From the NCBI GenBank assembly GCA_958445065.1, contig CAUCQW010000007.1:45234-109233 (forward strand): a stretch of 64,000 nucleotides of DNA, written 5' to 3'. The position numbers were made by a program, and so were the translations under genes. This document shows, piece after piece, positions 36,724 through 44,150 of this stretch. Each line of letters starts with the position of its first letter. Within the stretch, counting starts at the first letter, position 1. This stretch comes from an uncultured Collinsella sp. (GTDB lineage Bacteria; Actinomycetota; Coriobacteriia; Coriobacteriales; Coriobacteriaceae). The notes beneath the pieces were generated by a model, which was not told the DNA's origin, ran no database searches, and saw only the letters and a program-made list of their open reading frames with translations.

Positions 36724-36849
36724 TTAGCGGCGGCGACCCCTTCCGTTGCGCTTCGAACGCTGCTTGAGTGCCTCGGAAAGGCCGACAAGCGCCGTGAAGA
36801 ACGAGACCAAAGCGGTCAGAAATCTCACGAAATCAATCAAATCGGTCAT
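36724..36849 (-). CDS. Small hydrophobic peptide, 41 residues (candidate type I toxin-like peptide)
   Basis: Minus-strand frame from ATG 36849 to TAA 36724. GGGAGGTG lies 6 nt before the ATG, the strongest kind of ribosome site. The peptide starts MTDLIDFVRF, has an uncharged hydrophobic helix at about residues 10-24 (including TALVSFFTALVGL), and ends in a strongly basic tail KQRSKRNGRGRRR. Charge pattern and length recall small membrane toxins of type I toxin-antitoxin systems. The candidate promoter at 36913-36942 overlaps a perfect palindrome. No homolog can be named. It could instead be a regulatory membrane peptide or a chance frame, though the ribosome site and promoter argue for expression. 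Confidence 0.6.
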   Translation of the reverse strand: MTDLIDFVRFLTALVSFFTALVGLSEALKQRSKRNGRGRRR

Positions 36850-36912
36850 GGGCATCACCTCCCATCAGATGGAGGCGCTACCCGGCACATGGAACTGCCG
36901 CCAACAGCAACA

Positions 36913-36961
36913 ATTCTATCAAAGCGCAGTTAGATATGCGAATGTTTGTTCGCATATCTAA
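36913..36961 (-). promoter_or_regulatory. Promoter with palindromic, LexA-like operator upstream of the small peptide
   Basis: On the minus strand TTCGCA (plus 36937-36942) and TAGAAT (plus 36913-36918) are 18 nt apart. The -35 element lies inside a perfect 13-bp-arm palindrome TTAGATATGCGAA (36930-36942) / TTCGCATATCTAA (36949-36961). Its centre CGAATGTTTGTTCG (36939-36952) differs by one base from the Gram-positive LexA box CGAAC-N4-GTTCG. Repression by LexA or another dimeric regulator is inferred. Confidence 0.5.
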
Positions 36962-36968
36962 AGATCGG

Positions 36969-37013
36969 AGCTCGGGTATGGCGAAGGAACAGTTCCTTTG
37001 CCATACCCGAGCT
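36969..37013. repeat. Near-perfect 22-bp-arm palindrome
   Basis: AGCTCGGGTATGGCGAAGGA(AC) at 36969-36990 pairs with 36992-37013 with one G-T wobble and a single-base loop. It lies just upstream of the small peptide's operator. It may be a terminator insulating the peptide gene, or a cruciform-type repeat. Confidence 0.6.
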
Positions 37014-37289
37014 TGTCGCCGAACTGCTACCTACATTTTTCAAGTTATTCGGCCACGCTACTGGTTCTGTATAAATGCACCGCCGGGATTATCTGAGAGT
37101 TTTTGTCCTTATTTGAGCGTATGCATGCCCATTTGCTCACTTACGTCACCGAATCAAACACCATTAGAGGTATGAATGTTCCTGAAAGGGCATCTTTAGT
37201 CATTTAACGACCTCCGACAGGCCGAATAACTCGAAATTTGTTGGTGGCGAAAGCGTAACAGTCCTATACGCCAAAAGCCGGCATCTCCC
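37014..37289. other. Non-coding stretch upstream of HAD gene end
   Basis: No gene, RNA family or repeat recognised in these 276 bases. Base composition is clearly more AT-rich than the coding regions. It is the right part of the 830-nt gene-poor interval. Confidence 0.4.
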
Positions 37290-37318
37290 ATGTGACAGAG
37301 GGGCTGTCCCTTTGTCCC
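37290..37318. repeat. CTGTCCC-core hairpin, ATGTGACA arm type (copy 2, truncated right arm)
   Basis: ATGTGACAGAGGGGCTGTCC followed by CTTTGTCCCTT. The right arm is interrupted where the HAD gene stop codon (37319-37321) begins. Related to 36577-36607. Confidence 0.7.
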
Positions 37319-38176
37319 TTATTCAATGATGGTGTGGGAGTTTTGCTTGCGCATGGTGGAGAGCATGTGTTTGGGGACGGCGTGGACCATGCAGCTGCCG
37401 ATGGTCGCGCTAGCGGCGGCCTTAGCTGCATCGCTAGCGTTTTTGGTCGCGTAGCTGTGGCGGAAACGCTTGAGCATGGCGATGTCGTTGCCGCCGTCGC
37501 CGTAGACCGCGACCTCGTCCTCGGCAATACCGTAGTAGCCCGCCAGCCAGGCCACACTCTCGCCCTTGTTGCACGCCACGTCCGTGATCTCGAACATCAC
37601 CGGATCGAACGGCGCGTTGACCACACGGTCCGAGCGCTCGGCAAGATAGGCCTTAAGGTCACGCTCCAGCTCGGGCGAGGTCACGCGACAATTGATCTTG
37701 CATACATCGTGGCGCAGGATGTCGCCGATCGACTGGTCGAAATACTGTTCCTCGTGATACCCGCCGCGCGCACGCATGCCGCGCATCACAATACGCTTGA
37801 TGGGGCTGTCCTTTTTAAAGCCCGCCTGATGCATCTCGAACGATCCGCTCGAAAACATGCCATCGGGCGTGGAGCAATCAAAGCAAATGTCCGGGAACGC
37901 CTTGAGCAGCTCCTCGGTAACCTGCGGGTCGATGGTCCAGGTTTTGAGCACCTCGCCATGACTGTCGCGCACGATGGAGCCGTTAGAGCAGCAGGCATCG
38001 AGCGCCAGCCCCGTAAAGCCATGCTCGCCGATTGGCAACGTCGAGCGCCCGGTCGCGGGAACCACATGCAGGCCAGCCTCGGTCAGCTCGCGGATGGTAC
38101 GGCGGATGGCCCCATCCGCCTCGTGCAGGGCGTTCAGCAGCGTTCCGTCTAAGTCACTCGCGAACATCTTGATCAT
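37319..38176 (-). CDS. Cof-type HAD-superfamily phosphatase
   Basis: A 285-residue HAD hydrolase with the Cof-like cap. The nucleophile motif FASDLDGTLL is at the N-terminus (Asp8/Asp10 region), PATGR is motif II-like, and GDGGNDIAML near residue 230 is the metal-binding motif. Such enzymes dephosphorylate sugar phosphates or FMN; substrate unknown. The ATG at 38176 was chosen (conserved MIKMFASD start), with AAGGAG upstream; an ATG two codons earlier is possible. A longer frame upstream lacks a ribosome site. The gene end touches a CTGTCCC hairpin. Confidence 0.92.
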   Translation of the reverse strand: MIKMFASDLDGTLLNALHEADGAIRRTIRELTEAGLHVVPATGRSTLPIGEHGFTGLALDACCSNGSIVRDSHGEVLKTWTIDPQVTEELLKAFPDICFDCSTPDGMFSSGSFEMHQAGFKKDSPIKRIVMRGMRARGGYHEEQYFDQSIGDILRHDVCKINCRVTSPELERDLKAYLAERSDRVVNAPFDPVMFEITDVACNKGESVAWLAGYYGIAEDEVAVYGDGGNDIAMLKRFRHSYATKNASDAAKAAASATIGSCMVHAVPKHMLSTMRKQNSHTIIE

Positions 38177-38291
38177 GTGCATGCCTCTCCTTCGTCTGCA
38201 CGATATTGTAGTCGAAGGAGAGGCACGCCCAAACAATGCCGTCCCGGCGCGGCGTACCACCGCCTTCACAAATTCACGGTGCCCCAGCGCG

Positions 38292-39545
38292 TTAAGACAA
38301 TCGCCGCAATCGATTTTTCAGCCGATAAAACAGCGCCGTCGTCAACGTCAGCACCGCCAACATGGCTGCGAATACAATCGCCGGTGTCCATGTATCATAT
38401 GCAACCCCGTACGTCAATTGGCCGATAGGTGTTGCGCAGGAAAGAACCATGTAAACGACCGAAAGCACTTTTCCGCAGAGCTCAGCCGGCGCTACCCGCT
38501 GAACAAACGCGATGATTTCAACCGACGCAATGCTTGCCCACACCATGATCCATGCCGAACCAACCGCAAACACGGTGAACACGCATACATCTGCGCCGAA
38601 CAGTAGCGTAACAATAATCGGTACGACTCCAAAACAGATCGTCGCAACATATCGACATATGCCATTGAGAGAAAAACGATGCGGCCAAATGCCGACCAAG
38701 CCACTGCCGGCAAGACCACCCAAGCCCATAGCCACCTCAACTATCCCAACGCAGGACGATTGCATGCCGAGATGCTTTGTAACAATAATGGGAGCGCCAA
38801 TCGTTAGCCCAACCAACGCAAGGTTCAAAACGGCCGCAAGCAAAATCACAGCGACCAATGATGCATTTTGCAACAGATACCGAATTGACTCCCGAAAATC
38901 GTTTCGGCATGTCGTACGAGTCGCGCCGTCTCCCATCGTTTCAGATGAGGCATTTTGCTTGAGTACGCCACCAAACAACAGAGCTGAAATCGCAAACGTT
39001 ACCGACGCAATTGTGCAAAGAGCATCGATGCCAAAGCACCCATAGACTGCCGTCCCGACCACAGGACCCAAGATATTGCTCACCATGGTCACCTGCGAAA
39101 CCAATGCAGTGGCCCGCTCAACCTTCTTTTCACCCGCCATGCGCACCGTCTCAATTTGGAGTATTGGCTTTAGCAGCGATTGAGAACCATATTGAACACA
39201 AAGTATCGCTACTACGACGACCGCAAGAGGCAATGAGTGCTTCATGGGGATAGACAGCAGTGATGCAGTCATCAGAGCAATGCCGAGGGCCACGAGGGCC
39301 TCGCGATGTCTTCCCCTATCCGCCAAGATTCCGCCAGCCGGAGTCGCGAGCACACCTGGTATGAACGCCGTCGCCACGACGGTGCCATATAACGTTGACG
39401 ATCCGCTGCTATCGAACAAGTAAAGTGGATACGCAAAGCACAGCGCCGACAGCATCGAATACGTGCACAGCTGCGCAACCAGAAGTTCCGCGAACCTGAT
39501 TGACCGCACTGTTTTTTGTGTCAATGAGACGCTATTCCTCCGCAT
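38292..39545 (-). CDS. MFS efflux transporter
   Basis: A 417-residue major facilitator protein with 12 predicted helices and the loop-2 motif GGILADRGRHREAL (family motif A, G-x-L-a-D-r-x-G-r-R). It resembles drug-exporter MFS_1/MFS_3 members. The upstream TetR gene and two TetR-type palindromes indicate regulated efflux. The annotated ATG at 39545 has no good ribosome site; GGAGGA occurs just inside the frame, about 11 nt before a TTG codon, so the true start may be about 10 residues later. GC is lower than neighbouring genes, possibly acquired. Confidence 0.88.
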   Translation of the reverse strand: MRRNSVSLTQKTVRSIRFAELLVAQLCTYSMLSALCFAYPLYLFDSSGSSTLYGTVVATAFIPGVLATPAGGILADRGRHREALVALGIALMTASLLSIPMKHSLPLAVVVVAILCVQYGSQSLLKPILQIETVRMAGEKKVERATALVSQVTMVSNILGPVVGTAVYGCFGIDALCTIASVTFAISALLFGGVLKQNASSETMGDGATRTTCRNDFRESIRYLLQNASLVAVILLAAVLNLALVGLTIGAPIIVTKHLGMQSSCVGIVEVAMGLGGLAGSGLVGIWPHRFSLNGICRYVATICFGVVPIIVTLLFGADVCVFTVFAVGSAWIMVWASIASVEIIAFVQRVAPAELCGKVLSVVYMVLSCATPIGQLTYGVAYDTWTPAIVFAAMLAVLTLTTALFYRLKNRLRRLS

Positions 39546-39567
39546 TCAAGCCATAAGCCCACCCCCT

Positions 39568-39588
39568 ATACATACCACTAGTATGTAT
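39568..39588 (-). promoter_or_regulatory. TetR-type operator in front of the MFS gene
   Basis: ATACATAC (39568-39575) and GTATGTAT (39581-39588) are perfect 8-bp arms around CACTA, about 25 nt upstream of the MFS start. A second, slightly degenerate site TACATAC-CGTTG-GTATCTA lies at 39634-39652, directly past the TetR stop. Two sites of matching spacing argue for binding by the neighbouring TetR protein. Confidence 0.68.
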
Positions 39589-39633
39589 TTAATGACTTGA
39601 AAAGGGCAGCCGTGGCTACCCTCACAAATCAAT

Positions 39634-39652
39634 TACATACCGTTGGTATCTA
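39634..39652 (-). promoter_or_regulatory. Second TetR-type operator (degenerate)
   Basis: TACATAC (39634-39640) and GTATCTA (39646-39652), 7-bp arms with one mismatch and the same 5-nt centre as the site at 39568-39588. It begins right after the regulator's stop codon, so the MFS gene probably has its own regulated promoter. Confidence 0.55.
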
Positions 39653-39654
39653 TA

Positions 39655-40317
39655 TTACCACCCGGCGCGGTCCCATACGTCCCAAATCTGCGCCGTTGTC
39701 TGAAGCACTTCATTACCCAAATCGAGCCCCACCGCGGCAGCCATCTGCGCCAAACATTGTGCGCGAGCGAGCATTCGCTCCTTGGGCTCGAGCGGACGGA
39801 ACAATGGCAGCAGCCAAAGATTCGCCAACAACGATACGGCCTCCGCCGCTTCGCGCGGGCATTCGCACGCAATGGAGCCGTCGGCGATGCCCTCCTCGAT
39901 CACTGGCAAGAGACAGCCATCGGCCGACTCGTCAAATGAGCCCTGGTACTGCATCGCCAGTAGGCGCGAGCTTTTTACCGGATCTGCTGCAGGACGCATA
40001 CGTGCCCATAGCTCAATTTGTGGAACAACGGACTCGGGAGCGTACAGTCGCTTGAGCTTTTGGGCTCCGGTCATATTACCGACGCCAAGCATCGAGCGGC
40101 GGTGCTCAACAATCGGAGTCATCGCCCGATCAAACGCGGCGTTGAAAATCTCTTCTTTGCTCTTGAAGTGATGATAGACAGCGCCCTTGGTCATGCCGTC
40201 GAGACGGTCAACGATATCTTGAATACTCGTCCCCTCATAACCCTGTGCGCAGAATAGCTCCAGTGCCGCGTCGAGAATCTTCGCGACCGTCTCCTCGGGA
40301 TATTTATTGCGACCCAT
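39655..40317 (-). CDS. TetR family regulator of the MFS efflux gene
   Basis: A 220-residue TetR protein. HTH region KILDAALELFCAQGYEGTS then IVDRLDGMTKGAVYHHFKSKEEIF is typical. The C-terminal domain resembles the TetR_C group often linked with efflux pumps. ATG 40317 starts the conserved part; an ATG 12 codons upstream is possible and neither has a strong ribosome site. It lies 110 nt upstream of the MFS gene on the same strand, with two operators between them; glnK ends 74 nt upstream. Confidence 0.87.
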   Translation of the reverse strand: MGRNKYPEETVAKILDAALELFCAQGYEGTSIQDIVDRLDGMTKGAVYHHFKSKEEIFNAAFDRAMTPIVEHRRSMLGVGNMTGAQKLKRLYAPESVVPQIELWARMRPAADPVKSSRLLAMQYQGSFDESADGCLLPVIEEGIADGSIACECPREAAEAVSLLANLWLLPLFRPLEPKERMLARAQCLAQMAAAVGLDLGNEVLQTTAQIWDVWDRAGW

Positions 40318-40391
40318 AATCCGCCCATCCGCAACGCAAGTCTTGTGCCTCATTGCAGCATTTTAACGTTGCGGATGGCAGACGGTCGATT

Positions 40392-40730
40392 CTACACCGC
40401 GGCCGGGCCGTGTTCGCCGGTGCGAATGCGGATGACTTCTTCGACCGGCTCGACCCAAATCTTGCCGTCGCCGACGGCACCGGTGCGAGCGGCGTTGCAG
40501 ATAATGTCAACGATACCGTCGACATGCTCGTCGGCGCAGATGAGGGTGAACTGCACCTTGGGGATCGTGTTGACGAGCAGCTCGTTGCCGCGCACGTATT
40601 CCTTCCAGCCATGCTGTGCGCCGCAGCCCTGCACCTGGTTGATGGTCATGCCGCGAACATCAGCAGCAAACAGCGCGTCTTTAAGAACCTCAAGCTTCTC
40701 GGCACGAACAATCGCTGTAATCTTCTTCAT
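40392..40730 (-). CDS. glnK: Nitrogen regulatory P-II protein (GlnK type)
   Basis: A 112-residue trimeric signal protein that binds ATP/ADP and 2-oxoglutarate and blocks AmtB when nitrogen is plentiful. The fold blocks MKKITAIVRAEKLEVLKDAL, TGAVGDGKIWV and EEVIRIRTGE match P-II. In the T-loop (about 37-55) position 51, the tyrosine that is uridylylated in enteric P-II, is Leu (RGNELLVN), so classical uridylylation is not possible; adenylylation at Tyr51 known from Actinobacteria is likewise excluded. It is downstream of amtB on the same strand. Confidence 0.93.
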   Translation of the reverse strand: MKKITAIVRAEKLEVLKDALFAADVRGMTINQVQGCGAQHGWKEYVRGNELLVNTIPKVQFTLICADEHVDGIVDIICNAARTGAVGDGKIWVEPVEEVIRIRTGEHGPAAV

Positions 40731-40775
40731 AGTGAATTCCTCTCTTCAATAAAAGTAATTGATTTACCTTCACAT

Positions 40776-40885
40776 GGCACGGGTTTTCCAGGTGCCCGAG
40801 ATTGCCCCGAAAGAGGAGCGCCGCGTACTTCGGTACGCAAGCGACGGTTTGAGGGGCAAGGTCGGGTGCCTGGGAAAGCCGTGCC
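40776..40885. repeat. Nested palindrome C between amtB and glnK
   Basis: Outer arms 40776-40808 and 40853-40885 are 33 bp with about six mismatches, several of them G-T wobbles in RNA. The inner hairpin is GCGTAC-TTCG-GTACGC (40823-40838). The right arm ends one base before the amtB stop. It separates amtB from glnK in one probable operon, so it may act as a processing or attenuating stem. Confidence 0.72.
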
Positions 40886-40886
40886 G

Positions 40887-42164
40887 CTAATCGAGTCCCG
40901 AGAAGGAGGGATACGCGCTCTCGCCGTGCTGACTCGCATCCAGGCCCAGCGCCTCGTCTGCCTCGTCCACGCGCAGGCTGCCGTGGAACAGCGCCTTGAC
41001 CACCGCGGCGATCACCAAGTCGAGCACCAGCACAATGGCGACCGTCACCACAATACCCAGGACCTGCGAGATGAGCAGTGACATGTCGCCCGTGTAGAAC
41101 AGGCCGCCCTTGCCGGTCCACGAGAGCTCCGGCACGCAGAACAGGCCCGTGACCACGCCGCCCAAGATACCGCCGATACCGTGGCAACCGAACGCGTCGA
41201 GCGCATCGTCGTAGCCAAACTTGGTCTTGAGATGACTGATAGCCAAGTAGCAGACGGGCGAGACGATCAGGCCCATGACCAGCGCCGCCCACGGCTCGAC
41301 AAAGCCCGCGCCCGGCGTGACCACCACGAGGCCCGCGACCAGACCGGTGCTGGCGCCCACCAGCGTGGGGCGACCGGTGCGCACGCGCTCGACGACAAGC
41401 CACGAGACCATACCCGCCGCGCTGGCCGTCACGGTGTTAAGGATGGCAAGCGCCGCCACGGCGTCGGCCTTAAACTCACTGCCGCCGTTAAAGCCAAACC
41501 AGCCAAACCAAAGCAGGCCGGCGCCCAGCGCCACAAACGGCACGTTATGCGGACGGTAGCTCACCATGCCAAAGCCGCGACGACGGCCGAGCATCAGGCA
41601 GAGAATCAGGCCCGTGAGACCGGACGAAATGTGCACCACGTCGCCGCCGGCAAAGTCGAGCGCGCCGATGATGTCACCGATAAAGGAGCCCTCGCCGCCC
41701 CAGACCATGTGGGCGAGCGGCGCATAGACCACGAGCAGCCAAATGCCCAGGAAAGCCGTCATGGCGCCAAACTTAACGCGGCCGGCCAGGCTGCCCGTGA
41801 CGATGGCGGCGGTGATCATGGCAAACGCCATCTGGAAGGCGATGTTGATGATCTGGGGGTAGACGGCGCCGTCCGCGGCGTTGCCCTCGGCCGCCTGCAG
41901 CACCTGGTTGAGCACCGGCAGGCACAGAAGCTGGTCAAGGCCTCCAGTAAACGGACTCGAGCCGTCGCCGCCGTAGGCCAGCGACCAGCTGGCAACAATC
42001 CACAGCACACCGACCAGGCCAATGGCGCCAAAGCACATAAGCATGGTGTTGATGACATTTTTGCGCCTGGACAGGCCGCCATAGAAAAACGCCAGACCCG
42101 GTGTCATTAAAAACACGAGCATGGTGCAGATGAGCATAAACGTTGTCGATCCCGTATCGTACAT
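40887..42164 (-). CDS. amtB: Ammonium transporter AmtB
   Basis: A 425-residue channel of the Amt/Rh family with 11 hydrophobic segments. Diagnostic blocks include MLVFLMTPGLAFFYGGLSRR near the start, DFAGGDVVHISSGL and DAFGCHGIGGILGG, the last two carrying conserved pore residues including the twin histidines. AGGGGGAGCGA precedes the ATG at 42164; a longer frame starts 19 codons earlier without a ribosome site. It forms the usual pair with glnK downstream, pointing to nitrogen-responsive ammonium uptake. Confidence 0.96.
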   Translation of the reverse strand: MYDTGSTTFMLICTMLVFLMTPGLAFFYGGLSRRKNVINTMLMCFGAIGLVGVLWIVASWSLAYGGDGSSPFTGGLDQLLCLPVLNQVLQAAEGNAADGAVYPQIINIAFQMAFAMITAAIVTGSLAGRVKFGAMTAFLGIWLLVVYAPLAHMVWGGEGSFIGDIIGALDFAGGDVVHISSGLTGLILCLMLGRRRGFGMVSYRPHNVPFVALGAGLLWFGWFGFNGGSEFKADAVAALAILNTVTASAAGMVSWLVVERVRTGRPTLVGASTGLVAGLVVVTPGAGFVEPWAALVMGLIVSPVCYLAISHLKTKFGYDDALDAFGCHGIGGILGGVVTGLFCVPELSWTGKGGLFYTGDMSLLISQVLGIVVTVAIVLVLDLVIAAVVKALFHGSLRVDEADEALGLDASQHGESAYPSFSGLD

Positions 42165-42362
42165 TCGCTCCCCCTTGGTCGCATGGACGTTGTCGGCGCC
42201 CATAATGCGGTCGAGGGGCAACTGGTGTAGACCAGATACGGCGTTGTTAAACGCCGCGTTGTCGAATGGAAACGGTGCCGCAATCTTGGAAACGGCGCGG
42301 CAACGGGCGCGAAACGAACGGGAAATGTGCGAACAAGAAGGGCGCGCTTGGCCCCGCTCTGG

Positions 42363-43382
42363 CTAGCGCCGGAACAGCTCGCGGGCTCGATCGCGGAGGT
42401 CGGTAGCTCGGATGACGCCTTCGTAGCGATTGATGCGCAGACGCGGGAAGGCGTTAAAGAAGCGTAGGTCGCGGCGGCTGAGCGACACGCTCGGCACCGG
42501 ACGGCTCATGCGCTTTCCGGCAAGGCGACGACTGAGCGACGGACGCGGCATGCTCGGCGCGGCATCGGCCACGCGGCGGGCAGCGAGCGCCAGGCCGCGA
42601 GCACCATCCGAGATAAATGTCGGCATCGAAGCCTTCTCGCGCAGGGCATCGAGCGCCGCGTCGCCCAGCTCGGCCAGCCACGCGTTAACGGCGCGACCGC
42701 GGATATGCGTCTGCGCCACCGAATCGATCGCCGAATCGGGAATACGTTCGAGCATAGAGTCGGAGGCATCGGCAAGCGACTCATTGATGCGGTCGGCAAG
42801 GTCGGCACGCACACGCTCCAGCTCATCGGACAGGCGGCGCCAGCTGGCCAACGAGCACACCGCATCGACCATCATCGCGACCGCGACGATAAAGGCGGAC
42901 AGCCGCACAATCAGCACCGGCAGATGGCCAAGCAGCCCCAGCAATGCCGGCTCCACTAAACGGCAAATGCACAGCGCGCCCAAGCCAAACGCACAGGCCC
43001 AGTACAGGCAGATGCGTCCGTGCAGGTTAAACGGCAGGTGTGAGTAATCCCAAAAGCGCGCGCCTGTTGTTTTTTCCAATAGAAGGCCCACACTGTACTC
43101 GATTACGCTGCATACAAGCGCCGCGGCAACAAACTGGCTCGAGGCATCCGGAATCCCGCGCAGCAAAAGCCAGCAGGCTATGCCGCCCACACCATAGATA
43201 GGGCAACACGGCCCCAGCAAAAAGCCACTGTTGGCAAATCGTCCGTGATTGAGCATGGCGCAAACCGTCGACTCCCACGCCCAGCCGCAAAACCCGTAAA
43301 AGGCAAACGAGAGCACCAGTGCCGAGAGTGGACAGGCGGCAAGCGTCGCGCCGTCAAATGCCATGTCGATCGCGGTTCCCAC
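42363..43382 (-). CDS. CmpB-type putative ABC-transporter membrane protein (PF06541-like)
   Basis: A 339-residue membrane protein. Five or six hydrophobic segments up to about residue 185 contain the family motifs FYGFCGWAWES, GFLLGPCCPIYGVGG and WDYSHLPFNLHGRICLYW. The C-terminal 150 residues are helical, basic and soluble, ending with many Arg. The family is called putative ABC-transporter type IV but its function is unproven. GTG at 43382 is preceded by GAGAGGG at 7 nt. It lies 3 nt after the HD-domain gene, so the two are an operon. Confidence 0.85.
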   Translation of the reverse strand: MGTAIDMAFDGATLAACPLSALVLSFAFYGFCGWAWESTVCAMLNHGRFANSGFLLGPCCPIYGVGGIACWLLLRGIPDASSQFVAAALVCSVIEYSVGLLLEKTTGARFWDYSHLPFNLHGRICLYWACAFGLGALCICRLVEPALLGLLGHLPVLIVRLSAFIVAVAMMVDAVCSLASWRRLSDELERVRADLADRINESLADASDSMLERIPDSAIDSVAQTHIRGRAVNAWLAELGDAALDALREKASMPTFISDGARGLALAARRVADAAPSMPRPSLSRRLAGKRMSRPVPSVSLSRRDLRFFNAFPRLRINRYEGVIRATDLRDRARELFRR

Positions 43383-43385
43383 CGT

Positions 43386-43922
43386 CTACCCTCTCCTCTT
43401 TTCGTTCGATTCGCTGCTCACGTCATCGTCCGCCTTGTCCTTGCGCCGCAGACGGCCGGCGACCGTCTCACGCAGAGCGCACCATTTATCTGCCAGGCAT
43501 ACAATCCAAGCCTCACGACACGTCGGCGGCACCGGCACCAGCGGAAACATATGGCGCGCGATGATATTCCGCTCGCGCGACGTCAGCTCAAAATCTTCCT
43601 CCGCACGCGCCAGGGCAAAAAACGGGTGACGAAAGCCATGCAGTCGATGGCTTGGGTCGGGATCGTGCCAGTCATAGAGAAAGTAATCGTGCAGCAGGGC
43701 CCCGCGCAGCAGCGAGGCGCGGTCGACCGAAATGCCCGCACGGCCCAAGCGCTCGGCAAATGACAGACTTGCCCGCGCCACCGAGGTCACATGCGTATAC
43801 ACCGTCACATCGCCATGCTGGATAAACTCGCGCGTCAGGTCCAGACGGCCCGCCTGTGCCAGTTGACGGGCAGCATGGTCTACTTCGCACGCGATTTTCT
43901 CGGCACGAACGGTATCGGACAT
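43386..43922 (-). CDS. HD-domain phosphohydrolase-like protein
   Basis: A 178-residue HD-superfamily protein. YTHVTSVARASL gives the first metal His; LLRGALLHDYFLYDWHD holds the HD doublet; GFRHPFFAL and ERNIIARHMFP provide further His. Similar small proteins are annotated as HD family hydrolases next to CmpB-like membrane proteins. GGAGG lies 5 nt before the ATG at 43922. The substrate is unknown (nucleotides are common for the superfamily). Confidence 0.88.
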   Translation of the reverse strand: MSDTVRAEKIACEVDHAARQLAQAGRLDLTREFIQHGDVTVYTHVTSVARASLSFAERLGRAGISVDRASLLRGALLHDYFLYDWHDPDPSHRLHGFRHPFFALARAEEDFELTSRERNIIARHMFPLVPVPPTCREAWIVCLADKWCALRETVAGRLRRKDKADDDVSSESNEKRRG

Positions 43923-44150
43923 GCGGCCTCCTTCCGGCGGCGCTCGGCGGCAAGCCACAGCCTGCACGCAATGAATAAAATCATCATGGAACTTATCAGT
44001 ATGGCATCGGACAAAACGTTTTGCCCCACCAGTTGGCGAATTACCGCGCCGCCGTCACATATCAAACGCCAAAATGTGCGAGACTGTCTTGTGCAATTGT
44101 GCCGGCCGAGGGAGTGCCGGCGCACGATTCGCATGGAGTAACCCACAACG

